Assembly (NCBI RefSeq): GCF_021266465.1
Contig: NZ_CP089848.1
Location: 1,302,001 to 1,366,000 of the forward strand
From: Paralcaligenes sp. KSB-10
Lineage (GTDB): Bacteria > Pseudomonadota > Gammaproteobacteria > Burkholderiales > Burkholderiaceae_B
Reading direction: 5' to 3'
Length of the DNA stretch: 64,000 bases
Shown in pieces: positions 55,178 to 64,000 of this stretch. The notes beneath the pieces were generated by a model. That model was not told the origin of the DNA, searched no databases, and saw only the letters and a program-made list of their open reading frames with translations. Position numbers and translations under genes: made by a program. Within the stretch, counting starts at the first letter, position 1, and every line of letters begins with the position of its first letter.

Positions 55178-56371
55178 ATGTCTTCTGTGCAAAAAAAACA
55201 CGCTTTCCCCCGGTGGCTGATCTTGATGGGCCTGCTTACGGCCCTCGGCCCGCTGGCCATCGATATGTATCTGCCCGCATTCCCCGCGATAGTGCAAGGC
55301 CTGAACACGACACAGGGGCAAGTAGAGCGGACACTGGCCAGTTATTTGTTCGGCCTGGCCATCGCGCAGATTTTCTACGGGCCCTTTGCCGATCGCTACG
55401 GTCGCAAGCTGCCTCTCGTCATGGGGCTGGCCCTGTTCATTATCGCCTCGATCGCCTGCGGCCTGACCAGTAGTATCGAACACCTGACCTTGTGGCGTAT
55501 CGTGCAGGCATTTGGCGGAGCATCGGGCATGGTCATCCCGCGGGCCGTCATACGCGACAACTTCGACACCCGCGAAGCGGCCAAGGCCCTGTCCGTACTG
55601 ATACTGGTCATGGGAGTTACTCCCATACTGGCCCCGCTTCTAGGTGGACAAGTCCTGATTTTCGGAAGCTGGCGCGGCCTGTTCGCGATCATGACAATCT
55701 GCGGCGTGCTCTTGCTGGTGGGCGTAATCCGCTACATGCGCGAAACGCTCCCACCCGAAAAGGCCATTCCGCTGAGAGTCTCCACGATTGCCCGCAACTA
55801 CACGGGATTGCTGCGCCACAGGGGATTCATGTGCTACACGCTTGCCGGAGGGTTCGGATCGGCAGGCATGTTTGCTTACATTTCCGGATCGCCACGTGTA
55901 TTCATCGAGATTTTTCATGTCGATCCGAAATATTTCGGATTTTTATTCGGACTTAACGCAGCGGCGCTCATCATTACCTCGCAGATCAGCGCAAGGCTGC
56001 TGAACCGCTACTCCCCCGAAACCCTGCTTAAAATCGCGCAAATCTGCCTGGCCGGCATAACCCTGGCGGCGTTGATGGTCACCCTCGCGGGCGCAATGAC
56101 GCTGCCTCTGCTCATGCTTTGCCTGATCGGCTTCATGGGAAGCCAGGGGTTCGTAAGCCCCAATGCCGCCGCGTTGGCCCTGTCCGAGCAGGGCAATCGC
56201 CTGGGAGTGGCATCCGCCCTCATGGGTACATTGCAAATGCTGTGCGGAGCCCTGTCGGGCCTGGCCGTCAGTGAATGGCAATCCAGTACACCCCTGCCTT
56301 TGACAGGCATGCTGGCGCTTTGTGCCTGCCTGTCGTGGCTATTTGGGCGCGTGGCCTTACGTACCGCTTGA
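55178..56371 (+). CDS. Bcr/CflA family MFS drug transporter
   Basis: 397 residues, twelve helices. Family signatures: LGPLAIDMYLPAFPAI, ASYLFGLAIAQIFYGPFADRYGRKLPL, RIVQAFGGASGMVIPRAVIRD and GSPRVFIEIFHVDPKYFGFLFGLNA. Proton-driven export of drugs or small metabolites. Its last codons overlap the predicted rpmB promoter. Confidence 0.87.
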   Translation: MSSVQKKHAFPRWLILMGLLTALGPLAIDMYLPAFPAIVQGLNTTQGQVERTLASYLFGLAIAQIFYGPFADRYGRKLPLVMGLALFIIASIACGLTSSIEHLTLWRIVQAFGGASGMVIPRAVIRDNFDTREAAKALSVLILVMGVTPILAPLLGGQVLIFGSWRGLFAIMTICGVLLLVGVIRYMRETLPPEKAIPLRVSTIARNYTGLLRHRGFMCYTLAGGFGSAGMFAYISGSPRVFIEIFHVDPKYFGFLFGLNAAALIITSQISARLLNRYSPETLLKIAQICLAGITLAALMVTLAGAMTLPLLMLCLIGFMGSQGFVSPNAAALALSEQGNRLGVASALMGTLQMLCGALSGLAVSEWQSSTPLPLTGMLALCACLSWLFGRVALRTA

Positions 56372-56397
56372 TTAGACTGGGCATTTCGTATTAGAAT
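56368..56397 (+). promoter_or_regulatory. Probable sigma-70 promoter of rpmB-rpmG
   Basis: TTGATT (56368-56373), 18-base spacer, TAGAAT (56392-56397), the same plan as the rpmE2 promoter. The -10 sits in a near-palindrome GTATTAGAATAC (56388-56399). Leader of about 165 bases. Confidence 0.5.
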
Positions 56398-56569
56398 ACT
56401 AGGCTTTACGAATGTACCGGTCTTTTAATTAGCCTACACGATTATCCACCAAGGCACAGGCCCGAATACCAAGCTGCATGCCAAACCGCATGCAATGTAT
56501 GTATGGCCCGAGTCGCCGGTGGGGCAAGTGACGGTGATAGGCCAATCTAAATTATCAAGGGGTATGACC

Positions 56570-56806
56570 ATGGCACGCGTATGCCAAGTTACCGGCAAAG
56601 GCCCAATGACGGGCAACAATGTTTCGCACGCAAACAATAAAACCAAGCGTCGCTTTTTACCTAACCTGCAATCGCGCCGCTTCTGGGTCGAGAGCGAAAA
56701 CCGCTGGATACGCTTGCGCGTTTCCACCAAAGCGATCCGCACAATCGATAAAAACGGCATCGATGTCGTTTTGGCCGACTTGCGCGCCCGCGGCGAACTG
56801 GCTTAA
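56570..56806 (+). CDS. rpmB: 50S ribosomal protein L28
   Basis: 78 residues: [33 protein letters not shown], then [23 protein letters not shown] lies before the ATG; an earlier in-frame ATG at 56495 gives a non-homologous extension. Cotranscribed with rpmG. Confidence 0.95.
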   Translation: MARVCQVTGKGPMTGNNVSHANNKTKRRFLPNLQSRRFWVESENRWIRLRVSTKAIRTIDKNGIDVVLADLRARGELA

Positions 56807-56840
56807 GCCACGCTAGCGTTCTAACCATCAGGAGCTGATC

Positions 56841-57008
56841 ATGGCAAAAGGTATACGCGAGAAAATCAAACTCGAATCGACCGCCGGTACTGGTCATTTT
56901 TACACGACCACCAAAAACAAACGCAGCATGCCCGAAAAAATGCTGATCAAAAAATTTGATCCCGTTGCTCGCAAGCATGTCGATTACAAAGAAACCAAGC
57001 TTAAATAA
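56841..57008 (+). CDS. rpmG: 50S ribosomal protein L33
   Basis: 55 residues: [53 protein letters not shown] precedes the ATG. It lacks the CxxC zinc ligands, as in the zinc-free L33 of proteobacteria. Second gene of the rpmBG operon. Confidence 0.95.
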   Translation: MAKGIREKIKLESTAGTGHFYTTTKNKRSMPEKMLIKKFDPVARKHVDYKETKLK

Positions 57009-57031
57009 AAAAAGCGGTTTTTTTATCGAAG

Positions 57032-57054
57032 ACCCCGCCGCGGCGGGGTTTTTT
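57032..57054 (+). terminator. Rho-independent terminator after rpmBG
   Basis: CCCCGCCG (57033-57040) directly followed by CGGCGGGG (57041-57048) and TTTTTT. Confidence 0.9.
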
Positions 57055-57169
57055 CATGCCCGCCCCAAACACGCCGCCCCTTGGGCCAACCCCGCATTCG
57101 ACCTCGGCGGCCGCGCCGCCCTATAATGCGGGGTTTACCTTACTGAATTTCACTGAACCCCCGGATCCC

Positions 57170-59827
57170 ATGCAGGAACGTTATAACCCCACTGCCGTCG
57201 AAGCGGCCTCCCACCAAAACTGGCAAGCACGCGACGCGTATCGCGTCGTGGAAAACGCCACGTTCCCGGACGGCACGGCCAAGCCCAAGTTCTATGCCTG
57301 CTCCATGCTGCCCTACCCGAGCGGCAAACTGCACATGGGGCACGTACGCAACTACACCATCAACGACATGATGGCGCGCCAGTTGCGCATGCGCGGCTAT
57401 AACGTGCTGATGCCCATGGGCTGGGACGCGTTCGGCATGCCGGCCGAAAACGCCGCCATCAAATCCAAGGTGCCGCCCGCCAAATGGACGTACGACAATA
57501 TCGCGTACATGAAAAAGCAGATGCAGGCGATGGGTCTGGCCATAGACTGGTCGCGCGAAATGTGCGCCTGCGACCCCCAATACTACAAATGGAACCAGTG
57601 GCTGTTTCTGCAGATGCTCGACAAGGGCATCGCCTATCGCAAAACCCAGGTTGTCAACTGGGATCCGGTCGATCAAACCGTGCTGGCCAACGAGCAGGTC
57701 ATAGACGGACGCGGCTGGCGCTCGGGCGCCCTGGTCGAAAAGCGCGAAATTCCGGGTTACTACCTGCGCATCACCGACTACGCCGATGAACTGCTCGATC
57801 ACGTGAAAAGCGGCCTGCCCGGCTGGCCCGAGCGCGTACGCCTGATGCAGGAAAACTGGATAGGCAAAAGCGCGGGCGTGCGCTTTGCCTTTACGCACGA
57901 CATCAAGAACGATACCGGCGAACTCATACAAGACGGACGCATGTATGTCTTTACGACCCGCGCCGACACCATCATGGGCGTTACATTCTGCGCCGTCGCT
58001 CCCGAGCACCCGCTGGCCATGCACGCGGCACGCGGCAACCCCGAGCTCGCGGCTTTTATCGAAGCCTGCAAGCAAGGAGGCACGACCGAGGCCGAACTGG
58101 CCACGCGCGAAAAAGAAGGGATGCTCACAGGGCTGACCGTCACACACCCGTTGACCGGGGCCCAGGTCGATGTATGGGTCGGCAATTATGTGCTGATCAG
58201 CTACGGCGACGGCGCGGTCATGGGCGTGCCCGGCCACGATGAGCGCGATTTTGCCTTTGCCAAAAAATACCGCCTGCCCATCCGCGACGTCATTGCCATC
58301 GACGGCAAAACCTATTCCACCGACGCCTGGCAGGAATGGTATGGCGACAAGCAGCAGGGGCACACCGTCCACTCGGGCAAATATGACGGCCTGAGCACCG
58401 CCGCGGCCGTCGATGCCGTGGCCGCCGATCTGGCTGCTCAGGGCCTGGGTGAAAAACAAACCACCTGGCGCTTGCGCGACTGGGGGATTTCGCGCCAGCG
58501 GTACTGGGGCACGCCAATCCCCATTATCCATTGCCCCGATTGCGGTCCGGTGCCGGTGCCCGAGCAAGACCTGCCGGTGGTGCTGCCCGACGACCTGATC
58601 CCCGACGGCAGCGGCAACCCCCTGGCCAAGCACGAGGCATTCCTGTCCTGCAAATGCCCGAAATGCGGAACAGCGGCGCGGCGTGAAACCGACACCATGG
58701 ATACCTTTGTCGATTCATCCTGGTACTTCATGCGCTACACCTCGCCCAACAACGACAAGGCCATGGTCGATGCCCGCAACGACTACTGGATGCCCATGGA
58801 TCAATACATAGGCGGGATTGAGCACGCCGTATTGCATCTGCTGTACGCCCGTTTCTGGACGCGGGTCATGCGCGACCTGGGCCTGGTGAAATTCAGCGAG
58901 CCCTTCACCCGGCTGCTATGCCAGGGCATGGTGCTCAATCACATCTACTCGCGCAAGAACGCGCAGGGCGGCATCGAATACTTCTGGCCCGAAGAGATCG
59001 AAAACACCTACGACGCCAAGGGTGCGATCAGCGGATCGCACCTGCGATCGGACGGATCGGCCGTCCAGTATGGCGGCATAGGCACCATGTCCAAATCCAA
59101 AAACAATGGCGTGGATCCCCAGTCGCTCATCGACTCCATGGGTGCCGATACCGCCCGTCTGTTCGTCATGTTCGCCAGCCCGCCGGAACAAACTCTGGAA
59201 TGGTCCGATTCGGGCGTGGAAGGCGCCAACCGTTTCCTGCGCAAACTCTGGATGCTCTGCCTCGACAGGCAGTCAACCGTACTGGGCGCGCCGGCTGCCG
59301 CCGCCGACTGGTCCCAGGCCAGTGAAGCCATCAAGGCCCTGCGGCGCGAAATCCATGGCTTGCTCAAGCAGGCCGATTACGACTATCAGCGCATTCAGTA
59401 CAACACGGTGGTCTCGACCTGCATGAAAATGCTCAACGCCATCGAGTCGGCCAAACTGGGCGACAGCCAGGCCGCATCGCAGGCCGTGGCCGAAACGCTG
59501 AGCATCCTGCTGCGCGTGCTGTATCCGGTCGTGCCCCACATCACCTGGCAGCTCTGGCAGGATCTTGGTTTCGATCGCGCCTACGGCGACCTGCTCGATG
59601 CACCCTGGCCCGATGTCGACGCAGCGGCGCTGATTGCCGATGAAATCGAACTCATGCTGCAGGTCAACGGCAAGCTGCGCGGCTCTCTCACCGTCGCCAA
59701 CGGCGCCAACAAGGCCGACATCGAGCAACTGGCGGTGGCCCACGATGCCGTAGCCCGCTTTCTCGAGGGTCGGCCCGTCAAGCGAGCCATCGTGGTTCCT
59801 GGCAAACTCGTCAATATTGTCGGATAA
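57170..59827 (+). CDS. leuS: Leucyl-tRNA synthetase
   Basis: 885 residues. HIGH motif [11 protein letters not shown], editing domain ([21 protein letters not shown]), zinc-like [25 protein letters not shown] region, KMSKS as [10 protein letters not shown], and anticodon-binding C-terminus. The start at 57170 ([19 protein letters not shown]) matches the family; a TATAAT at 57122-57127 lies just upstream. Heads the leuS-lptE-holA group. Confidence 0.95.
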   Translation: MQERYNPTAVEAASHQNWQARDAYRVVENATFPDGTAKPKFYACSMLPYPSGKLHMGHVRNYTINDMMARQLRMRGYNVLMPMGWDAFGMPAENAAIKSKVPPAKWTYDNIAYMKKQMQAMGLAIDWSREMCACDPQYYKWNQWLFLQMLDKGIAYRKTQVVNWDPVDQTVLANEQVIDGRGWRSGALVEKREIPGYYLRITDYADELLDHVKSGLPGWPERVRLMQENWIGKSAGVRFAFTHDIKNDTGELIQDGRMYVFTTRADTIMGVTFCAVAPEHPLAMHAARGNPELAAFIEACKQGGTTEAELATREKEGMLTGLTVTHPLTGAQVDVWVGNYVLISYGDGAVMGVPGHDERDFAFAKKYRLPIRDVIAIDGKTYSTDAWQEWYGDKQQGHTVHSGKYDGLSTAAAVDAVAADLAAQGLGEKQTTWRLRDWGISRQRYWGTPIPIIHCPDCGPVPVPEQDLPVVLPDDLIPDGSGNPLAKHEAFLSCKCPKCGTAARRETDTMDTFVDSSWYFMRYTSPNNDKAMVDARNDYWMPMDQYIGGIEHAVLHLLYARFWTRVMRDLGLVKFSEPFTRLLCQGMVLNHIYSRKNAQGGIEYFWPEEIENTYDAKGAISGSHLRSDGSAVQYGGIGTMSKSKNNGVDPQSLIDSMGADTARLFVMFASPPEQTLEWSDSGVEGANRFLRKLWMLCLDRQSTVLGAPAAAADWSQASEAIKALRREIHGLLKQADYDYQRIQYNTVVSTCMKMLNAIESAKLGDSQAASQAVAETLSILLRVLYPVVPHITWQLWQDLGFDRAYGDLLDAPWPDVDAAALIADEIELMLQVNGKLRGSLTVANGANKADIEQLAVAHDAVARFLEGRPVKRAIVVPGKLVNIVG

Positions 59828-59835
59828 AATCAGCT

Positions 59836-60495
59836 ATGCACAATTTCCAGCTCAGGCACCCTTCCCCATCGACGCAACGCGGCTTGCGGGGGCTTGTCTG
59901 CGTTGTGTTATGCGCGTTGCTGGTGGCATGCGGCTTCAAGCTGCGGGGCACTGCGCCTTTGCCGTTCGACACGCTGTATACCAATATTCCCGAAAACTCG
60001 GAATTCGGCGCGCAAATGCGGCGCGCCATCCAGGCCAGCTCGCCCAATACCCGGTTTGTCGACAAACCGGGCGATGCCCAGGCCAAGCTGATTCAATTGG
60101 CCAACAACCAGTCCCTGCGCGAAGTTTCCATCAATGCCCAGGGCCTGGTCGAAGAATACGAGCTCAACCTGACCTTCGTCTTCGAACTGATCGATGCCAA
60201 GGGCCACATACTGCTGCCGCCCACCACACTCACTTCCAGCCAGGACATGCCTTACGATCCAAATGCGATTCAGGCCAAGCAGGGAGAAATCGGCACCATG
60301 TTCAAGCAAATGCAGAAGAGCCTGGTGGACCGCGTCGTTCGGCGCCTGAGCTCGCCCGATGTGACCGAAGCCGTCAAGAACCTGGACCAGCAGCCGATCG
60401 AAGAAAACCCCAAAGGCTCTTCACGGTACCAGAATACGCCCAAACCCACGCCCTGGATCACGCCGCGCATCTCGCCGGGAACCGGGCTGCAGTAA
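59836..60495 (+). CDS. lptE: LPS-assembly lipoprotein LptE
   Basis: 219 residues. Lipoprotein signal ending in LLVAC, with the conserved ACGFKLRGTAPLPF after it. Plugs the outer-membrane LptD barrel that inserts LPS. Carries a Pro/Thr-rich C-terminal tail (SRYQNTPKPTPWITP), as in other Burkholderiales. Eight bases after leuS, seven before holA. Confidence 0.88.
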   Translation: MHNFQLRHPSPSTQRGLRGLVCVVLCALLVACGFKLRGTAPLPFDTLYTNIPENSEFGAQMRRAIQASSPNTRFVDKPGDAQAKLIQLANNQSLREVSINAQGLVEEYELNLTFVFELIDAKGHILLPPTTLTSSQDMPYDPNAIQAKQGEIGTMFKQMQKSLVDRVVRRLSSPDVTEAVKNLDQQPIEENPKGSSRYQNTPKPTPWITPRISPGTGLQ

Positions 60496-60502
60496 GGCTG
60501 CC

Positions 60503-61564
60503 ATGGGACGCCGACTCGACATCGACAGCCTGTTGAAAAGCCTTCAACAGGCTCAAGCCGCGCTTGATCCGCTTTACATTGTGTCGGGCGACGAACCCCT
60601 GCTGATCACCGAAGCCATGGATGGCTTGCGTGCCGCGGCCACCAGGGCGGGCTATGCCGAGCGCACCAGCCTCATGCTCGACGCGCGCAGCGATTGGAGC
60701 ACCGTTACCGCGGCAACGCAGAACATCTCGCTGTTTGGAGATCGACGCCTGATCGAATTGAAAATCCCCACCGGCAAGCCTGGCAAGACAGGCGGCGAAG
60801 TCCTCCTCAAACTGGCCGGCATGGCGCAAAGCGGCGAGCTTGCCGATACGCTTGTGCTGGTCAGCCTGCCGCGGCTGGATAAGACAACCCGCACCAGCAA
60901 ATGGGCACAGGGCCTGATGCAGTGCGGCACAGCCATTGAACTGGCCAACGTCGAGCGCACCGATCTGCCCCGCTGGATACAGCAACGGCTGGCCAGGCAG
61001 AATCAGCAGCTCGATCCGGCAACGCTCGAATGGATGGCCGACAAGGTCGAAGGCAACTTGCTGGCGGCTTTTCAGGAAATACAGAAACTGGCCCTGTTGT
61101 ACCCCGAAGGCAAGATCGACGCCGCCGACGTCGAGCGCGCCGTCCTGAACGTGGCGCGCTACGATGTATTCGGCCTGCGCGATGCCATGCTGGCCGGCCA
61201 GGCAGCCAAGGCCCTGACCATACTGGCCGGACTGCGCGCCGAAGGAGAAGCGCTGCCCCTGGTACTCTGGGCGGTCGGCGACGAAATCCGCATCATGGCC
61301 CGGCTGGCGCTGGCCCAGTCGCTGGGTCGCGACTTGGGAAGCGAGATGCGCAATCAACGGATTTTCGGGGCACGCGAACAGCTGGTGCGCCAGACGCTGG
61401 CGCGCGTGCCGCACAAGGCGTGGCCGGCCGCCGTCCAGCACGCCCACGATGTCGATCGCCTTATCAAAGGGCTGAAGGTGCCCGGCCGGCTCGACGACCC
61501 ATGGGAAGAAATGGGGCGGCTTGCCCTGCGTATCGCCGCCGGCAAACCCAGGGCCGCACATTGA
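60503..61564 (+). CDS. holA: DNA polymerase III subunit delta
   Basis: 353 residues: LYIVSGDEPLLITEAMDGLRAAA, LMLDARSDWSTVTAATQNISLFGDRRLIEL, EGNLLAAFQEIQKLALL, YDVFGLRDAMLAGQ. Clamp-loader wrench subunit. Usual neighbour of lptE. Confidence 0.9.
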   Translation: MGRRLDIDSLLKSLQQAQAALDPLYIVSGDEPLLITEAMDGLRAAATRAGYAERTSLMLDARSDWSTVTAATQNISLFGDRRLIELKIPTGKPGKTGGEVLLKLAGMAQSGELADTLVLVSLPRLDKTTRTSKWAQGLMQCGTAIELANVERTDLPRWIQQRLARQNQQLDPATLEWMADKVEGNLLAAFQEIQKLALLYPEGKIDAADVERAVLNVARYDVFGLRDAMLAGQAAKALTILAGLRAEGEALPLVLWAVGDEIRIMARLALAQSLGRDLGSEMRNQRIFGAREQLVRQTLARVPHKAWPAAVQHAHDVDRLIKGLKVPGRLDDPWEEMGRLALRIAAGKPRAAH

Positions 61565-61635
61565 CCGTCGCCGCCCGTTTTTGTGAAAGCCCGGAAAGCT
61601 GGGATAATCCCGGTATCCCCTGTTTTATTTGAATC

Positions 61636-62928
61636 ATGACCGACTCCACCGTTCTCGACGCAGCGTCAACCGACGCAGTCATCCACGACATGACCGTTCT
61701 GGGCATGCAGGCCCGCCAGGCCTCGCGCCTCATGATGAAAGCCGCGGGCCACGCCAAGGCTCACGCCCTGCGTGCCATGGCCGCACGCCTGCAAGCCAAT
61801 AAAGAATATCTGCGGGAAGAAAATGCCAAAGACCTCGACCATGCCAGGAAGAATCAACTGGCCCCGGCCATGATCGATCGCCTGACGCTGTCCGACAAGG
61901 CACTGAACACCATGGCCACGGGCCTGCTGCAAATTGCCGACATGCCCGACCCCATCGGCAGCCAGACGGCATCCACCACGCGGCCCAACGGCATGCGTGT
62001 GGCGCAGATGCGCGTACCTCTTGGGGTGATCGGCATTATTTACGAATCGCGCCCCAACGTTACCATCGACGCCGCCGCGCTCTGCCTGAAATCCGGCAAT
62101 GCCGTCATTTTGCGCGGCGGCAGCGAAGCCCTGCATTCCAACCTGGCGCTGGGCTCCATTATCCAGGAAGGCCTGGCCGATGCGGCGCTGCCCGCCCATG
62201 CCGTGCAGGTCGTGGGCACCACCGACCGCGCGGCGGTGGGTCAATTGATTACCATGACCGACTATATCGACGTCATCGTTCCGCGCGGCGGCAAGGGCCT
62301 GATCGCACGGCTTTCGGCCGAGGCCAAGGTGCCGCTCATCAAGCATCTGGACGGCAATTGCCATGTATATATCGATGCCGCCGCCGATCTCGACAAGGCG
62401 CACAATGTCGCCGTCAATGCGAAAACCTACCGCTATGGCGTCTGCGGCGCCATGGAAACCCTGCTGGTGCACCAGGACATCGCCGCCCGCATTCTGCCGC
62501 GCCTGGCTAAAACACTGGGCGACAAAGGGGTTGAGTTGCGCGGCTGCGAACGAACCCGGGCCCTGGTTGCAAGCGCCATACCGGCCACCGAGGAAGACTG
62601 GGCCACCGAATACCTCGCGCCCATACTGGCGATCCGAGTCGTCGACAGCCTGGATCAGGCCATCGAGCACATTGCGCGCTGGAGCTCCGGCCATACCGAA
62701 TCGATCGTCACTGAAAGCCTGCCCGCCGCCACGCAGTTCCAGCGCGAAGTCGACTCAAGCTCGGTCTACATCAATCTGCCCACCTGCTTCGCCGATGGCT
62801 TCGAATACGGCCTGGGCGCCGAAATCGGCATCTCGACCAATCGTTTGCACGCCCGCGGTCCGGTCGGCCTCGAAGGCCTGACCACGCTCAAATGGGTACT
62901 TACCGGCGAAGGCCAACTGCGCGGCTGA
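61636..62928 (+). CDS. proA: Glutamate-5-semialdehyde dehydrogenase
   Basis: 430 residues. [45 protein letters not shown], catalytic Cys in [17 protein letters not shown]. Reduces glutamyl-5-phosphate to the semialdehyde in proline synthesis. The N-terminus is extended by about 10 residues relative to E. coli ProA. Confidence 0.93.
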   Translation: MTDSTVLDAASTDAVIHDMTVLGMQARQASRLMMKAAGHAKAHALRAMAARLQANKEYLREENAKDLDHARKNQLAPAMIDRLTLSDKALNTMATGLLQIADMPDPIGSQTASTTRPNGMRVAQMRVPLGVIGIIYESRPNVTIDAAALCLKSGNAVILRGGSEALHSNLALGSIIQEGLADAALPAHAVQVVGTTDRAAVGQLITMTDYIDVIVPRGGKGLIARLSAEAKVPLIKHLDGNCHVYIDAAADLDKAHNVAVNAKTYRYGVCGAMETLLVHQDIAARILPRLAKTLGDKGVELRGCERTRALVASAIPATEEDWATEYLAPILAIRVVDSLDQAIEHIARWSSGHTESIVTESLPAATQFQREVDSSSVYINLPTCFADGFEYGLGAEIGISTNRLHARGPVGLEGLTTLKWVLTGEGQLRG

Positions 62929-63003
62929 AAACGCCGGCTTCCCACCGGCAAGCCGCACGGCTTTCGCGGTTTGCGCGCAGGTCATTTTTTATTGAACGGC
63001 GTC

Positions 63004-63420
63004 ATGCTCTGGATTAAAACCTTCCATATTCTATTTGTCGTTTCGTGGTTTGCGGGCCTGTTCTATTTGCCGCGCATCTACGTCAATCTGGCGCAAACGC
63101 AAGACGGCGCAACCTTCGACTGCCTGCTGGGCATGGCCCGCCGGTTATACCGGTTCATGACTCCCCTGGCGGTTCTGGCGGTGATCTTCGGACTATGGCT
63201 TTTCCTGGGTTACAAAATAGGCCAGGGCAGCGGCTGGATGCACGCCAAGCTTTTTTTCGTCGTCCTGCTCGTCGGCTATCATCATGCCTGCGGACGACTA
63301 CTCAAAAAATTCTCGGCGGGGCAAAATACCCGCAGCCACCGGTTTTACCGATGGTTTAACGAAATACCCGTTATTCTGCTGCTGATCATCATTATTCTGG
63401 TCGTAGTCCGACCCTTTTAA
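63004..63420 (+). CDS. HemJ/CopD-like small membrane protein
   Basis: 138 residues, four hydrophobic segments. MLWIKTFHILFVVSWFAGLFYLPRIYVNL resembles the first helix of HemJ (protoporphyrinogen IX oxidase, UPF0093), including the conserved His and the WFAGLFYLPR stretch; the related CopD family has similar helices. Probably heme-binding. Start is the ATG at 63004; no strong ribosome binding site. Confidence 0.68.
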   Translation: MLWIKTFHILFVVSWFAGLFYLPRIYVNLAQTQDGATFDCLLGMARRLYRFMTPLAVLAVIFGLWLFLGYKIGQGSGWMHAKLFFVVLLVGYHHACGRLLKKFSAGQNTRSHRFYRWFNEIPVILLLIIIILVVVRPF

Positions 63421-63432
63421 GTCCAGGCGACC

Positions 63433-64000
63433 ATGACCGATAGTCCCAAGCCCAAAAAAACGCTTACGCTCAAAAAAACAGCGGCCGCCCGCCCCTCCGA
63501 AGCGCCGGCTGAACGCCGCAAACGAGCCGGAGGACGGGCTCGCCAGGTTGCCCAGCTCGAGCGCGCACGCGATCAGCAGCGCAACACACGCGAGCCTGCT
63601 CCTCTTCCTCCCATCGCCGTGGCGTCCGCCCCCCGCAAACAGCGCTCCCGCAACGCATCCAGCCAGGAACACGCCGCGCCAGCGGCCGCCACACCCGAAA
63701 CCGACGAATTTCATGCCCGGCACACCGAGCATCGGGGCTCCCGATCGCAGTCGCGCGCCGAAATATTTCCTGTCTTTGCCCCCTGCCCCCAAGGTATCGA
63801 AGAAGCACTGGCCGCCGAACTGCAAGCCCTGGGTTTCGACCAGGTCCAGCCCGCCCGCGCGGGATGCAGCTTTTACGCCGACTGGACCGGCATACAACGT
63901 GCCAATCTGTATTCCAGGCTGGCCACGCGCATTCTGGTGCAAGTGGCCCACGGCCCGGTTCATCATGAAGACGACATCCTCGATCTCGCCTATCGCACTC
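63433..64000 (+). CDS. RlmL-type 23S rRNA guanine methyltransferase, N-terminal part (3' partial)
   Basis: The frame runs open from ATG 63433 to the window end (189 codons). Residues 1-110 are a basic, Ala/Pro/Arg-rich extension (MTDSPKPKKTLTLKKTAAAR) of low complexity; from about 112 the family begin (FPVFAPCPQGIEEALAAELQALGF) leads into a THUMP domain. The methyltransferase domain lies beyond the window, so RlmL and a THUMP-only relative cannot be told apart with certainty. Confidence 0.78.
   Translation, partial: MTDSPKPKKTLTLKKTAAARPSEAPAERRKRAGGRARQVAQLERARDQQRNTREPAPLPPIAVASAPRKQRSRNASSQEHAAPAAATPETDEFHARHTEHRGSRSQSRAEIFPVFAPCPQGIEEALAAELQALGFDQVQPARAGCSFYADWTGIQRANLYSRLATRILVQVAHGPVHHEDDILDLAYRT

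Noticed and set aside
57140-58633. 497-codon minus-strand frame within leuS
   Set aside because: Antisense of the highly conserved leuS gene, with no family resemblance.

Overview
The window looks like the chromosome of a betaproteobacterium of the Alcaligenaceae (Pusillimonas / Candidimonas / Bordetella-like). Reasons: high GC; two periplasmic receptors of the tripartite tricarboxylate (Bug) type, a family greatly expanded in this group; the leuS-lptE-holA-proA gene order; the fkpB-ispH pair; and many LysR regulators beside CoA-ester catabolic genes. The genus is an inference. No phage, plasmid or intact insertion sequence was recognised.

Layout. 1-930: end of a Pls/PosA-type NRPS-like gene and a small hairpin repeat. 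951-7621: dbpA, a large repeat (E1), a DUF2817 zinc hydrolase, and a complete basic amino acid ABC importer (hisJQMP-like). 7643-17974: an acyl-CoA catabolic island (Mct-like CoA-transferase family protein, thiolase, enoyl-CoA hydratase, SDR, MaoC hydratase, ADP-forming acyl-CoA ligase, divergent LysR, Bug receptor, acyl-CoA dehydrogenase). 18282-28830: signalling and small-molecule genes: a PAS-PAS-GGDEF protein, an FmdE-like protein divergent from a YfcC transporter / N-formylglutamate amidohydrolase / IclR operon, and a binding protein / hybrid kinase / REC-GGDEF module. 28857-36524: a second CoA-based island with LysR, acyl-CoA carboxylase (carboxyltransferase, biotin carboxylase and a free 76-aa biotin carrier), a domain-permuted ADP-forming acyl-CoA ligase and a Bug receptor. 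36572-49467: housekeeping and accessory genes (def, EcsC, Wzz-like, XRE regulator, LysR, quinone oxidoreductase, tRNA-Thr, YdgA, HCCA isomerase-like, maiA, ispH, fkpB, radC, kynB) with repeats E2 and C. 49471-64000: repeat E3, rpmE2, an ArnT-like glycosyltransferase, MATE pump, cfa, Bcr/CflA pump, rpmB-rpmG, leuS-lptE-holA-proA, a HemJ/CopD-like membrane protein, and the start of an RlmL-type rRNA methyltransferase.

How the genes work together. Each CoA island pairs a periplasmic capture protein with an acid-activating ADP-forming ligase and downstream CoA-ester chemistry, under a LysR regulator; substrates cannot be read from sequence. The binding protein overlapping the hybrid kinase has no permease next to it, so it is probably a sensor that feeds a phosphorelay into c-di-GMP synthesis.

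The least explained structure is a family of interspersed, nested-hairpin repeats (E1, E2, E3). They have related inverted ends and a shared core. Their internal hairpins keep base pairing while the sequence changes. Four of six ends carry TAG three bases outside the repeat, three of these being the stop codon of the neighbouring gene. A second palindromic element (C) lies next to a degenerate 25-bp-period array.
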